Assembly: GCA_903813345.2 (NCBI GenBank)
Contig: CAIIXF020000011.1
Span: 22,489,754-22,553,753 of the forward strand
Origin: Owenia fusiformis
Lineage: Eukaryota; Annelida; Polychaeta; Sabellida; Oweniidae
DNA: 64,000 nucleotides
Direction: 5' to 3'
Part shown: positions 20,411 to 31,790 of the stretch, one piece after another
How positions within the stretch are numbered: the stretch's first letter is position 1
How the letters are laid out: each line of letters starts with the position of its first letter
Notes under the pieces: model-generated
Told to the model about the DNA's origin: nothing
The model's input: only the letters and a program-made list of their open reading frames with translations
The model's database searches: none
Position numbers and translations under genes: made by a program

Positions 20411-21918
20411 CTGGAAATAAATAACAAACGTGTACATTTCCCATGAGAAAGACCTTGAAAATGTTTTAACAGCTGGAGACCAATGATATAATCAGAACAT
20501 GGCCGTACCGTACTCTCTTGCCAATTCAATGAATTTAAATTTTTATCGTTGGTGTCTATAGAGGGATAGAGCATTTTAAAGTTTAGTATGGCAATGACAT
20601 ACCTGAGCTTGTGTTGAATCCTATATACCAGTTATCTGTGCACGTATACTCATCCTGACATGCGTTGTACCATTGCTCGCACACACTTGCACAGATTGGG
20701 ATGTTTTTGAACCTATGCGTGATCACTTTTAAATCAGGGCTCTAAAACATAAACAGTGACAAGTCAAATATTGAATTCTCGTCATAGCTGTTCGTTCGGT
20801 GTGTTTGACAAGGGGGGGGGGCAATGGCAATGAACGAACGGAGGGGGTCGCAGATTAAGTGTTTAATACAGTATAGTAATCCAACATTGAACTTTCGAGA
20901 TGCTCCCTTAATAAGGTTGACCTGTATCAAAGGGAGGTGTCATTTTGATGCTCAGACCCTCTTTGGCCGGGAAATGTGCGTGTCCATCAAAAATAATAGA
21001 TCATGACATAATATGATGTAATATAACATAATATGATATAATATGAAATAATATAATATAATTAGTAAAAATTATGAATAAAAAACGACTGCATCATACA
21101 ACCTGTCCGGGGTACTATAGTAGTTTTTCAAAGAAATCTACAAATATTTCGTTGTGCTTTTATCTTTACATCGTAATTTCCATCATCGCCATCATTTTCT
21201 AAACAAGTTACCTTGAAATATTAGAACCTCATGCTTTTCTCATACTTGTAGAACTTAATGTGACTGTCATTCACCATTTATCAAGCAGTAAAAAATGCCA
21301 CATTGGTAACAAAATGTTTCTAGGTTCCTATTGAATGTCGAGTCTTTCATCATACGAATGTAACTTTAGGCGATCTGTCTGCATTGGGTGTATTTATCTC
21401 AGCCATTCGAAATATTTATCATCAAAGACCCTTACCGCTAAAACGATCCAAGGACCGATATCCGGAGAGCAAAGAAAGAAACAGAGCTCCTCGAAAAACT
21501 GCATATGACACTGTGGTTCAAGTGTCGCTTTCTGAGGACAGTGTGGGAAGTCGGTGATATTCTGCCAGTTATGTTCAGTCATGAAGGGCAGCGTTACTCC
21601 CTTCTTACAGCAGGAATTACCGACAAATGTAGAACACTGAAATGAAGAATGTATTTCAAATTCTTTGCATGGTTGATAGTTCAGAGCAAAATTAATTTAT
21701 TTCTGAAAAACTAACATGTCAAGCCTTACAACACAAACTTTGTTAAAATATCTTACCTCAAGTCCTGGCTCCGGACTCGGTGTTTTCTTGGAGTACTCGG
21801 GAAGCAAGAGCATGCACTTATTTAGGTAGTTGTCCGTAGAGGCAGGGCCTTGAGCGTGGGCCAAAATATCTTCTAATATTGTAGCAAGACCAGCAAAAAG
21901 CGCAATCTTCATTAACAT
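20124..21918 (-). CDS. Folate-receptor-like protein A (4 exons)
   Basis: Exons in transcript order: 21757-21918, 21436-21636, 20603-20741 and 20124-20410. Together they give 789 nt, or 262 residues plus a stop, all GT-AG, with intron phases 0, 0 and 1. The layout is signal peptide, cysteine-rich folate-receptor/riboflavin-binding domain, then a hydrophobic tail suited to a GPI anchor. Family landmarks include CMLLLPEY, CSTFVGNSCC, FFEELCFFLCSPDIGPWI, FKNIPICASVCEQWYNAC, YTCTDNWYIGF and ATSGNNPNRAVAEARA. Length matches vertebrate FOLR proteins (about 250-260). Several residues that line the folate pocket in human FOLR1 are changed, so the ligand is uncertain. Copy B (43999-50883) and a broken third copy (25456-25554) are paralogues on the same strand. 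Confidence 0.9.
20603..20741 (-). CDS. Folate-receptor-like A exon 3
   Basis: 46 codons plus one base. Includes RFKNIPICASVCEQWYNAC and YTCTDNWYIGFNTSSG. This corresponds to the human segment whose Trp/His/Lys residues bind folate; here those positions are Tyr, Ile, Phe and Thr. The donor is at 20601-20602, phase 1. Confidence 0.88.
20810..20821. repeat. Poly-G tract in intron 2 of gene A
   Basis: A short G homopolymer within the intron between exons 2 and 3; likely length-variable. Confidence 0.8.
21003..21062. repeat. ATAATATGAT-type microsatellite
   Basis: A 60-bp run of imperfect AATATGATATAAT words in intron 2 of folate-receptor-like A. Confidence 0.8.
21436..21636 (-). CDS. Folate-receptor-like A exon 2
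   Basis: 67 residues from CSTFVGNSCCKKG to CSPDIGPWIVLA. It contains the double Cys and the GPWI motif shared with vertebrate folate receptors. Acceptor TTTCAG precedes 21636; donor GCG|GTAAGG follows 21436. Confidence 0.9.
21757..21918 (-). CDS. Folate-receptor-like A exon 1
   Basis: Encodes 54 residues: MLMKIALFAGLATILEDILA (signal peptide), then the first conserved cysteine in YLNKCMLLLPEYS and a Pro-rich PSPEPGLE. The Met at 21918 is chosen because copy B aligns from its own Met with equal length; the Met two codons later is an alternative. Donor GAG|GTAAG at 21755-21756, phase 0. Confidence 0.88.
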
Positions 21919-22742
21919 TTTAAGAGTTGCCTAATACCACAGTTTAAGTTTTCTTAATGTAACTTAAAAATCAAAGGTCGTTCTATTCATAAGTCTTTTG
22001 AAATACTAGATACCCGGGACTAGATACCACGAATATTAAAGCTAGTTTAAACATGCTGTGTTAAACGTTCACTGAGAGTTATTTGGTACATTTGACAATG
22101 TACACACATGTAATAAAAAATCAGCTAAACGTTCCATTAAAAGTTCTAGTTGATTGAAAGAAGGAAACTGGGAACGATATAGACTTGCAAAAACGTGAAC
22201 CGAATACAAAATATATGTGAGGTGAGAAATCAAGACTAGACAGGGATTACGTACTGCAAAGCCATCCAGGATGTCGAATGCCATTGACTCAACAGACACT
22301 GATGTATGAAAACAAATATTTCACTCTACTTTCGGTGAACTGTGACCATTTCAGAAGATGATATTCCATTAGCCTCGGGCTTCGTGAAATATCACTTGTG
22401 AAAGATATACAGGTATTCACCTCAATAGAGGGAAGTATTTTATCAGTATTAAATGTTATGTTCACATGTCCCTAATGTTTTGTTTTCAACCTTTTGTAAA
22501 AGTGCGTTTTGCAGACTGCGTTCAGCAGACTGAAATAAGTGGTTTTCCCATTGAAATTGGATTTTTTGCCATGCATTTTTGAATTTGTCAATTCTCACAT
22601 AATATGTGACTGATCTCTTTCATATTTGTGTAACTTACTAATGATACCCTAAGGCTATTCTACAGCTGTTTTCAATTGATAAGAAAACACTTGTCAAAAA
22701 GCGATTCATTTTCCCGTGTTTTTGCTCATGCACAAAAATGTA
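21919..22742. other. Upstream region of folate-receptor-like gene A
   Basis: The promoter is expected here, but no TATA box or other element could be assigned with confidence. No other coding exon was seen. Confidence 0.4.
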
Positions 22743-23079
22743 CCCCAGTCACATTTGTCGTACGGAGGACGTGCGTCGACCGCAGATCAATTAAATCAGT
22801 GTATTTCTGCGGCGAGCGTAGGAAAACTACGCTCGCCTTGCGCCCTCCGTACGGCGTATCCAGTTTTTTTACAGGCCGCAGGGTCGCCGTAGAAATTATA
22901 ACTCGGAGTTATAATATTTGTTCATTTCTGAGGTCCCCGTAGAAATCAACTGGCTCAACAAGATTGAAACATTATTTGTCACTGTTTCACGATCACTTTT
23001 CATTTGATATTACATCCTAGCACTATGAATAACATTTATAAATTGTCCCGATGTAAATAAAATGAAAAAAGTATTATTT
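22743..23079 (+). mobile_element. GC-rich TIR element, copy A (3' truncated)
   Basis: Begins CCCCAGTCACATTTGTCGTA and runs through GC-rich palindromic words (ACTACGCTCGCC, GCGGCCTCC type) and a central AT part. It stops at GTATTATTTA exactly where copy B begins. It has the left 340 bp but lacks the right end. Confidence 0.75.
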
Positions 23080-23564
23080 ACACCCCAGTCACATTTGTCG
23101 TACGGAGGCCGTGCGTCGACCGCAGATCTATTAAATCAGTGTATTTCTGCGGCGAGCGTAGCAAAACTACGCTCGCCTTGCGGCCTCCGTACGGCGTATC
23201 CAGTTTTTTTACAGGTCGCCGTAGAAATTATAACTCGGAGTTATAATATTTGTTCATTTCTGAGGTCCCCGTAGAAATCAACTGGCTCAACAAGAGTGAA
23301 TCATTATTTGTCAATGTTTCACGATCACTTTTCATTTGATATTACATCCAAGCACTATGAATAACATTTATTAATTGTCCCGATGTAAATAAAATGAAAA
23401 AAGTATTATTTATCAACAGAAATTTTTAATTCACCGTGTGGCTGCCGTGGGAAATGTGACTGCAAAAGTATGAGAGCGCGGAAATTCCACGGCGAGCGTA
23501 GAAATGTTACTGGCCGCAGAAATGATAGACCGCAAGGTCGCCGTTGGAAATGTGACTGGGGTGT
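23080..23564 (+). mobile_element. GC-rich TIR element, copy B (complete, ~485 bp)
   Basis: Starts ACACCCCAGTCACATTTG and ends AAATGTGACTGGGGTGT, a 15-bp or longer perfect terminal inverted repeat. The right part repeats the left words inverted (GGCGAGCGTAG, CCGCAAGGTCGCCG). The G+C of the ends is far above the surroundings. No ORF with family features is present; open frames across it are by-products of composition. The superfamily is unassigned because no target duplication is clear. Confidence 0.8.
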
Positions 23565-23879
23565 TATGTCCTAACGATTTTTCCTTTCATATATAGACCA
23601 AAAAGTCGGATTTTAATTTAGCACATTTTGCTCTTAATCTTGGGCACATTGGCTCTGGAGCACAATTTTAATTTTTGTGATAAGACCGGTTTTCCTATGG
23701 CCAGGCTCATTTATCATGTGGCGTGACTTTGTCCCATCGACGATTTTTTTACAATAATATCTTCTAGAAATACGACGTCATATCAGCGCTACAGCAAATC
23801 GTGAAGAATAAAATGCTCTCAAGTCGTGGCATGATAGTATTTTGAACAAAATATTTTAAATGATCGGTTTTTGAGGACG

Positions 23880-24965
23880 GTAGTGAGTTAGACCATTCAA
23901 GGGGTTATATAGAAAGATTCCCATTATTATGGAACCAGACTCCCAAATATTTGAATGAGTCTTCAATTTTGAGTTGATCTCCATCATACAAAAATCTAGG
24001 TGTTTCTTTCTTTCTTTTCTTAGAAAATATGACAACATTGGTCTTTTTAGCATTAACGACAAGTAATTTTTGCTCGCAATATGACTTTGACGCATCAAGC
24101 CCACTTTGTAAACCTAGCTTTGTTTCTGATAAGATAACAGTGTCATCAGCATACATGAGGATAAACAATTTTAAAAGGCAATTAATACATTCAGACAATT
24201 TCAAATATTGACAACCTTGGCTATTTACAATAAAGTCTTCCATATCATTTACAAATAATGAGAATAATAATGGAGATAAAATTTCGCCAGTTCTCAAACC
24301 ATTCATACAGAGAAAAATATTCAGATGTTTCTTCATTAACAGAAATGCATGATTTTGCATTAGAATATACATCTTTGATACAATTCAATATTTTACTGTT
24401 TACCACAAAATTGCTCTATCTATTTTGTCGAAACATTGTTTAAAATCTACAAAAACCGTGTATATTTTTTTCTTTTGCATACTAAGCATAAGATCAATGA
24501 TGTTATATAAACTGAATATTTGATCATTACATCCTTGATTTGGCATGAAGCCAGATTGATCAATATTCATTAAATTGTTTTTAGCTACAAATAAATACAA
24601 GTAGAGCGTTTGTTTAATACTGCTGTAAATAGCCTAAACAAGACAATAATGTGATGCCTCTGTAATTCCAAGAGTTTGTTTGTCTCCGGGTCACCTTATT
24701 CTTAAAAATGGGTTTAATAATTCCAATAAGCATGATTCTGGCACTTTCCCTGAATTCAAAACATTGTTAAATAAAACAGTATAAAAGTTAGTAAGTATGT
24801 CAAAAGTGCATTTGATATATTCATTGAGTATGCCATCTGTACCAGCACTTTTACCATTTTTCAGTTTTTTAACAATTCATCTGCTGTTATTTCAGCATTA
24901 AGCATATCATTTTCCAAACAAAGAATTGTAACAAACTGTTTATCATTGATGCTTTGCAATTATGT
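23880..24965 (-). pseudogene. Dead LINE reverse transcriptase
   Basis: Minus-strand translation from about 24900 gives GKSAGTDGILNEYIKCTFDI and LNSGKVPES (RT fingers). It continues with NIDQSGFMPNQGCNDQI, VFVDFKQCFDKIDRAILW, GLRTGEILSPLLFSLFVNDM, then the catalytic ILMYADDTVILSET and FKYLGVWF. Several stops and frame slips break it (for example around 24400-24372 and 24600-24680), and part of the stretch after ILW is missing. It is a non-LTR retrotransposon relic, flanked by inverted copies of the GC-rich TIR element. Confidence 0.88.
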
Positions 24966-24970
24966 TTCTA

Positions 24971-25456
24971 ACACCCCAGTCACATTTCCTACGGCGACCT
25001 TGCAGTCTATCATTTCTGCGGCCAGTAACATTTCTACGCTCGCCGTGGAATTTCTGCGCTCTCATACTTTTGCAGTCACATTTCCCACGGCAGCCGCACG
25101 GTGAATTTTAAATTTCTGTTGATAAATAATACTTTTTTCATTTTATTTACATCGGGACAATTTATAAATGTTATTCATAGTGCTAGGATGTAATATCAGA
25201 TGAAAAGTGATCGTGAAACATTGACAAATAATGATTCAATCTTGTTGAGCCAGTTGATTTCTACGGGGACCTCAGAAATGAACAAATATTATAACTCCGA
25301 CTTATAATTTCTACGCCTTCCCTGCGGCCTGTAAAAATCTGCATTCGCCGTACGGAGGCCGCAAGGCGAGCGTAGTTTTTCTACGCTCGTCGCAGAAATA
25401 CACCGATTTAATTGATCTGCGGTCGACTTGCGGCCGCCGTGCGACAAATGTGACTG
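24971..25456 (-). mobile_element. GC-rich TIR element, copy C (inverted)
   Basis: It starts ACACCCCAGTCACATTTCCT and is the reverse of copy B along its length. Its far end is degraded to ATGTGACTG, which abuts the third codon group of a folate-receptor exon. With copies A and B it makes a 2.7-kb inverted arrangement around the dead LINE. Confidence 0.8.
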
Positions 25457-25554
25457 CATTTATTCAGGTAGTTGTCAGTTGAGACAACTCCTCGAGCTTG
25501 AGCCAAAATCTGTTCCAATATTGCAGCAGTAAAATTAGCGATATTCATCCACAT
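25456..25554 (-). pseudogene. Truncated folate-receptor-like exon 1 (third copy)
   Basis: 33 codons: MWMNIANFTAAILEQILAQA, then RGVVSTDNYLNKC. The frame is open and closely matches exon 1 of copy B, and similarity continues upstream (to about 25640) into copy B's 5' flank. It stops at the first conserved Cys, where TIR element copy C begins. The rest of exon 1 and exons 2-4 were not found on the other side. This is the stump of a third tandem paralogue. Confidence 0.85.
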
Positions 25555-26011
25555 TTCGACTGTTCTTGATAAGTCAAATAGCTTCCCAAACAGAAATTGT
25601 CTTTTGCAACACTAGCTGTTTCAATTATCCTATACTAGCCAGCACGTGTAAACACGTACGACGAATAAATAATTCCAAAAACATGATGTATTTTTGAGGT
25701 TTCCAAGGGCATGTTATTGAATATTTTTAGACCATACTGATAAATGGTCTTATTATCCCATAGAACGGCTGCTGAAAAATGCCGCCATTTTTGTAAAACT
25801 GGAATTTTGATTACGTATACTGGTTTGGGAAATTGGAAGAAACTTTTAAAATGGCTGCCAAATTCAAAATAGTTACGAGTTTTTATGAAAAAAAATTAAA
25901 TTTTAGTTTCAGAAGTTGATGGATTCCATAGGCTAGTGTCGAGTAGGAAGAGAATTCCTGTTCAAGAAGGAATGTCCAATATGGCTGCTCAATCCAAACT
26001 TCGATCAAATA

Positions 26012-26533
26012 CAGGGTGTTCAAAAAAACGCAACCCAAGGAAATAGCTATATCTTGGAAAATACTCATTCAATTCGTAGTGCATTTGTGGAGTTTCATTA
26101 CTATCACTCTAGGGACTTTACAGTTATGGTCAAAATGCCTTCTTAAGTCTCCCTGAACCAGGGCGTTTGACTGCAATTTGAAAGCATTTCAACCATGACT
26201 GTAAAGTCTTTGAAGTGATTTTGATTTCACTCTACAGATTTACCATACAGTGAATGAAGATGATTTGTGCCAAATTTGAAGAGCCAAAACACTATGGTTA
26301 GAAAGTTATTTAATATTTTTGCGGTTGCAGTCACCCCTGACTGCGTTTTTCGTATTTTCCTAGTACAACTGTCTTTTGAGCAGGTGTCCAAGGCATCATG
26401 TTTTACAACTAACCATTTACAGGAGCTATACATACACAGTCTCTTCTTTATTTTCTGAAAATATGAACATAATTGAACCAGTATTTTTCAAGATATAGTG
26501 ATTTCTTTGGGTTGCGTTTTTTTGAACACCCTG
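26012..26533. mobile_element. Tc1/mariner-type MITE (522 bp)
   Basis: Inverted ends CAGGGTGTTCAAAAAAACGC pair for about 55 bp and are flanked by TA on both sides (26010-26011, 26534-26535). The interior has no transposase motif, so it is non-autonomous. Confidence 0.88.
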
Positions 26534-26755
26534 TACTATCTGTTCAAATTGTATTTGCTGATGCCTTATATATGTGCAAAGGAAACTGCTCAAGAAGGAA
26601 TTTTAAAGATGACTGCTTGATTCAAAATGACCGTCATTTTTGGAAGAACTATAATTTTTGATAACACTTTAATACTCGCCATCGGATTTGATTCAAATCT
26701 CAAAGGCTGGTGCCTCATGGACAAAGGACCTCTATTGTCGAAGGAGTTTCTAATA

Positions 26756-26858
26756 TCACACCGGAATAACCTGACAACGGTAAAGTTAGATACCGTTGTC
26801 ACAAATGGCGGACGTAACGGTATCGGACTTATACTGTTGTCAGGCTATTCCGGTGTGA
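26756..26858. repeat. Hairpin repeat (103 bp)
   Basis: TCACACCGGAATAACCTGAC and its near-perfect inverse (GTTGTCAGGCTATTCC then GGTGTGA) enclose a loop with a second inner pairing of ATACCGTTG-type words. A MITE-like fragment. Confidence 0.7.
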
Positions 26859-27194
26859 ATATGACGTCACTACAGTTCATGCAGGTAGACTTTTTAGAAA
26901 GTACGCAATTTTACTACTGTCTACTTATTTCTATCATGTAGTAGTCAACATGTCGAGGGATTGGATTAAATATATTTTGTTCGATGGGATTTGTTACTCC
27001 TGGAAGTTGCTGTTGTTCTAGTTGCTGAAATTAAATGGGTCGAGGTCAAGAAAGTAGCACGCGTGTGTTTGAAAAAATAATACATTGCTCTAGTTGTTTT
27101 TTGTGATTGATATATAAATTGATAAATAGTGAAAGTGTGAATTATAGGGTTGTGAGAATAGCAGTGCGCTGTATACATATATGACATTAATTTT

Positions 27195-27590
27195 ATTATT
27201 GAAATGATGTAGACGTGAATTACGCGCGTTTAGTCGTAATTCTAGCGAGTAAATAAGCGAGTGAATAAGATAAGTTTCTAAATAGCTGAAAAATGAATGA
27301 AGACCAGTGCTGCCATCTTTTATTCAGATTTTTTCTTGGGCCAGACTTCCATTGACTTTCATATTAGATCTTCCAAAAGTGACTTTATGTTTATTATTGA
27401 AATGATGTAGACGTGAATAACGCGCGTTTAGTCGTAATTCTAGCGAGTAAATAAGCAAGTGAATAAGATAAGTTTCTAAATAGCTGAAAAATGAATGAAG
27501 ACCAGTGCTGCCATCTTTTATTCAGATTTCTTCTTGGGCCAGACTTCCATTGACTTTCATATTAGATCTTCCAAAAGTGACTTTATGTTT
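27195..27590. repeat. 198-bp tandem duplication
   Basis: ATTATTGAAATGATGTAGAC starts at 27195 and again at 27393, and the following 198 bp are almost identical. The unit's second half (GTGCTGCCATCTTTTATTCA) also occurs inverted near 53205-53290, so the duplicated segment is a dispersed repeat. Confidence 0.88.
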
Positions 27591-27964
27591 ATGAATCTTT
27601 ATTGCCTCCATAATATATTGGAGAGTACATAATTATAATATGCAAGAACATGATGTTTAAATGACATAAATACAATATGTACAATATAAATATAACCAGG
27701 TGAGTGCAAGCCATCTTCCCCAAGGTCGATAAGATATCTCAGCCAGGAATAAATGTATGTTAATTGATGAGGTTACATTAGTTTTCAACCGCTACCTCAA
27801 CGTCCCATCAATAACCCATGAAACATTTTTTTTGTACATAAATCATATTACACAGTATACAATCATAAGATTAATTATTGAGCCATTTTTACATCCTAAC
27901 TTAGCTAATATACATTGTATGAATTGCTTTTGCAATTGCTACGTAACTCTCCATTTTTAATATT
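27591..27964. other. Non-coding spacer
   Basis: AT-rich, with no gene or repeat structure that I can define. Confidence 0.5.
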
Positions 27965-29191
27965 AGGTCAGCAGCTGAGCAAATTTAAAAAAATAAGTTT
28001 GTCCCCTAAGTTTCTCACTGGATTCATGTAGAGCAAGGTCTTGGGCTTATTTTGAGCTTGGGTTCTCTGTCCTAGCCCCGGCAACGAATGTGAAAACTGG
28101 TCATATAGGTGGCACCCCCTACAATTCACCCCCAAACTTAAAACTAATTATTATTTTCATAATTTAAACATAAAGACATCTCAAATAGCTTAAATTGATC
28201 AATGGTACATTAAATTATGCATTAAAAATTTTTTCAATTAGTGAAAATCATAATTAATGGAGAAAACGTTGATTAACCCCTTAAAACGCCCCTATTTTAA
28301 AGGGGGTACTTAAGTTAACTTCCGTAACTTTTGTGTTATTCAGGATTTGGGCTTAAAAATATTCCTGAATATGTATAATTATGCTGTTGAGAGACTGCAG
28401 TAACCCTATGTTCATAGCTTTATCACTTTTTGAGAAAATAAATAAAACGTATTTCCATATAATTTGGTTTTCGTATTATTTTCAGATAAACCATCATCTA
28501 TACTTTTTAATTTACTTTCCACACCTTATACCCATGCATAGTATTGATAGTTTTCTTTCATTTCAGACCAATATAGATGACTGGAGTTCATAATAGTTTA
28601 TAATAATAAATAATAAAATAAAATTTAAGCAGAAATAATTGATTTACCCCTTAAAATGCCCCCTATTTTAAAGAGTGTGTGTGGGAGACTAAGGAAATAT
28701 TTTTGAAATTCACATGCATTGAAAGCTTATGATGTTTGGCAATGAATGTTTTAATATGCTGGTATTCATAATGGTGAGTTTAATATTAATAGCAAATGTA
28801 AACCATCCAAAATTTCTGAATAAAAGCAAAATTATAATCGATTTTACATCATGAGACAACCCCAAACCTGATATATCTCCTAGCGACCATTAAGTCCATG
28901 TTTTCACCAAGATCCACAACTGAGTTTTAAATACTCTAGCATGCATTCCAAGAGGATGAACCAATGTATGGGCTTATATAATTAAAGATTCAATCTCTCC
29001 TTGCAGGTTACTTACTAACATGTAAAGTAATTAAAACAATTACTACTTAACATATATTGTTTTTTGGATTGTGCTGTTACAATGACTGTATTGTGCTGGC
29101 ACAATCACGTCAACACAATCAAGAGGTACATTTATTTCTCTTTGTTTGCTTCATCAAGTGATCTGAAAGATGAGAAGTAATAATGTACATA

Positions 29192-29786
29192 CAGGGTATT
29201 TCATATCTTTGCACCCCCCCCATAAACTCATACATCTAGCATTGCTACCCTATCATTTTATGTATCATATCGAAAGTTACATAGGATTGCAAAGTTTCAG
29301 AATCAAGGTGTATCGCTGATACATTGTATCAAAGATTGCGGGTACAGGGTCATTTAGAGGGCATTTCCTGGTGATTTTTGGACTCAGGCTGGTGATCTGT
29401 GCACTTTTTCTCATATCCATTTTTAATGATAGAGGTCGCTCCAGGGTCTCTGGCCTCTCCATAAGCCACTGCAAGAATCCTATCTTGGCGCGTAACTGTC
29501 ACACTCATGTGCACTGTACTCTGCCATGATGACAACTGTTTGAAATTTGCAATACAGAAACTCAATTTCCCCTTAAAAGTGCCTTCAAACTGACCAAAAA
29601 TTCCCCTCGAAATGACCCATACCCACATACTTTGATACGGCATTTCTTTTTTCAAGGATACCGCTGGATTCTGAAACTTTGCAATCTTATGTAACTTTCC
29701 ATAAGGAGCAAAATATATATAACATGATGGTGTGGCAATATGACATGTATGAGTTTATGGGGGATGTATACATATGAAACACCCTG
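29192..29786. mobile_element. Tc1/mariner-type MITE (595 bp)
   Basis: Ends CAGGGTATTTCATAT and the inverse ATATGAAACACCCTG are flanked by TA. The inverted pairing extends about 115 bp, including CCCATAAACTCATACAT and TTGCAAAGTTTCAGAATC. The open frame on the minus strand inside (29350-29655) has no family features and is not called. Confidence 0.85.
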
Positions 29787-29799
29787 TATGCATATATTA

Positions 29800-30710
29800 G
29801 TTAAAGTGTACAGATATAAATATTTTTCCATACAAAGAAAGATATTTACTGGTTGTGTTGAAGTGATTGTGCCAACAAAACCCAGTATATTGTGTCAGCA
29901 CAATACAAAAAGGATAAATAGATAGCTCCAATTAGCTCTTCTATAGCCTTTGGTGATTCCCTAGAATGCCATGGAGGTGCTTTAATAGCCCCCTTTTATT
30001 CCTTAATAGCTTTACTGATAACCAGTATGCCCTGGTTGTGCTTTAATAACCCCTATTGATTCCTTAGTTGCCCTTGGGGACTACTTAGAATGCTTGGTGT
30101 TATTTTAGTAATCCTGTTTGGTTCTTCAATAGCTTTAGTAATGGCCTTAGTGATAAGATCGCATGCCCTGGTTGTGCTTTAATAACCCTTATTGGTTCAT
30201 CAATAGTCTAGGCAATAACCTAGTATATCCTGGTTGTGGTTTAAACATATGGTTCCTAATAGACCTTTGTGATTCCTCTGTATGCTTGGTTGTGCTTTGA
30301 TTTCCCCCATTGGTTCATTAAATAGCCTTAGCAATTACCTACATGTAGTATGCCCTGGTTGTGGTTGAAATAACCTTAGCAATAACAGAGTATGGCTGGT
30401 TGTGGTTTAATATCTCAAATTGGTTCCTTTTAAAGTGATAACCTATTATGCCCTGATTGGCTCTGATTGAACTTTGATACCCACAATTGGTTCCTTAATA
30501 ACACTAAGTGATTCCTCAGTTTGCTTAGTGATGCTTTAATAATCCCTATTGGTTTCTAAATGTGCCTTAGTACTCCCTAATATGCCTTGCTGGTGCTTTG
30601 ATAGCCACAATTGGTACTTTAATATCCATTAGTGTTTCCCAAAGATCCCCTTGTTGTGCTTTTGTCACCCACATTGGTTCCATGAAGCTCTAGCGATTCC
30701 CTAGTCACTG
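29800..30710. repeat. Degenerate tandem array, left side
   Basis: Roughly 60-bp units built on words such as TATGCCCTGGTTGTGCTTTA, TTGGTTCCTTAATAG and TAGTGATTCCCTAG recur a dozen or more times with heavy divergence. The flank GTGTCAGCACAATACAAAAA is inverted near 31675-31695. Confidence 0.7.
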
Positions 30711-30715
30711 GTGAT

Positions 30716-31232
30716 CCGCTCGATTATGCTGGTTACCGAAACGGTTCGTTTTGGTAACAAAATGTCGGAACGTCGAAGGTACGATTTTTCTTTTTTCCTT
30801 ATTTCACGCGTTATAGGCAGAATCCCAACGACGTTTTTTCTCACAAACATGTATCAGCATCATATGTTTTAGAAAATGTACATGCTTGCGAAAAAAAAGC
30901 TCAGAAGACAATAGAATCGTCGATTTAATTCCTCTCTTAAGTTACATAAACGGTTTGGGTTAAAAGTGCAGATCTTAACTGTTTTTCGAAAAACCGTTTA
31001 TGTAACTTAAGTGAGGAATTAAATCGATGGTTCTGTTGTCTTCTGAACTATTTGTTCCCAAATATATACATTTTCTTAAGCAAATGATACTGATACATGT
31101 TTGTGTTAAAAATGTCATGGGAATACTGCCTACAACGTGTGAAATAAGGAAAAAAGAAAAATCGTACCTTCGATGTTCCGACATTTTGTTACCAAAACGG
31201 TTTAACCAGCGTAATCGAGTGGATCACCAGTG
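30716..31232. mobile_element. 517-bp foldback element with 5-bp target duplication
   Basis: Ends CACTGGTGATCC and GGATCACCAGTG are perfect inverses. CTAGT precedes (30711-30715) and follows (31233-31237). The arms (30716-30955 and 30990-31232) pair almost throughout, leaving a ~35-bp loop. It interrupts the degenerate array, so it inserted later. A 5-bp duplication with CAC-type ends occurs in Transib-like elements; CACTG ends occur in CMC elements. The class is unresolved because no transposase is present. Confidence 0.88.
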
Positions 31233-31237
31233 CTAGT

Positions 31238-31790
31238 ATACCCAGGAAGTGTTTAAATTCATAGCTCTTGGAGACCCCTAGTATACCTTGTGGTGCTGCA
31301 GTATTCCTTCATGGTTTCCTAGATACCCTGATTGGTTCGATGGGCTTTCTCTTGAAAGCTCATGATGGTTCCAAGTAGGTCATCATGGTGTTCTGTTAGC
31401 CCCTAAAGAGCACTACAAGGCATATTAGGAAGCACTAATGGGTATTTAGAAACTAATTATAATTGGGTATACTAAGGAATTAATAAGGGATAAAATGAAA
31501 CAAATATGGGGTATTATGGCACAACCAGTGCATATTATGATAGCACTAAGGCTATAAAATAACCAAAGAACCAAAAAAGGATATTACATCACCTCTTTCA
31601 GTCTTTAGCTTACTAGGGGTTCAGTTAAGACTATTGAAAAACCAACTAGGGATATGGTATGTGTAATATTTTTGTATTGTGCTGACCTTATTGACTGGGT
31701 TGTGCTTGCAAAATTCCTGCAACACAACCAACAAATATACCTTTCTTTGTTTATGGAGAAATATTAATGCATGTACACTTTAACAAATAT
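31238..31790. repeat. Degenerate array, right side, with orientation switch
   Basis: Up to about 31390 the units continue in the same orientation as the left array. From about 31390 to 31620 they read inverted (GGCATATTAGGAAGCACTAA, ACAACCAGTGCATATTATG), then come TTTTTGTATTGTGCTGACC and CACAACCAACAAATATACC, inverse of 29840-29905. The centre of symmetry is therefore near 31390. Confidence 0.6.

Noticed and set aside
22676-23274. Plus-strand frames across the GC-rich TIR element
   Set aside because: Both are the same repeat translated, with no motif; openness follows from GC-rich composition.
29350-29655. 101-codon minus-strand frame
   Set aside because: It lies wholly inside a TA-flanked MITE and extends into its inverted repeat.
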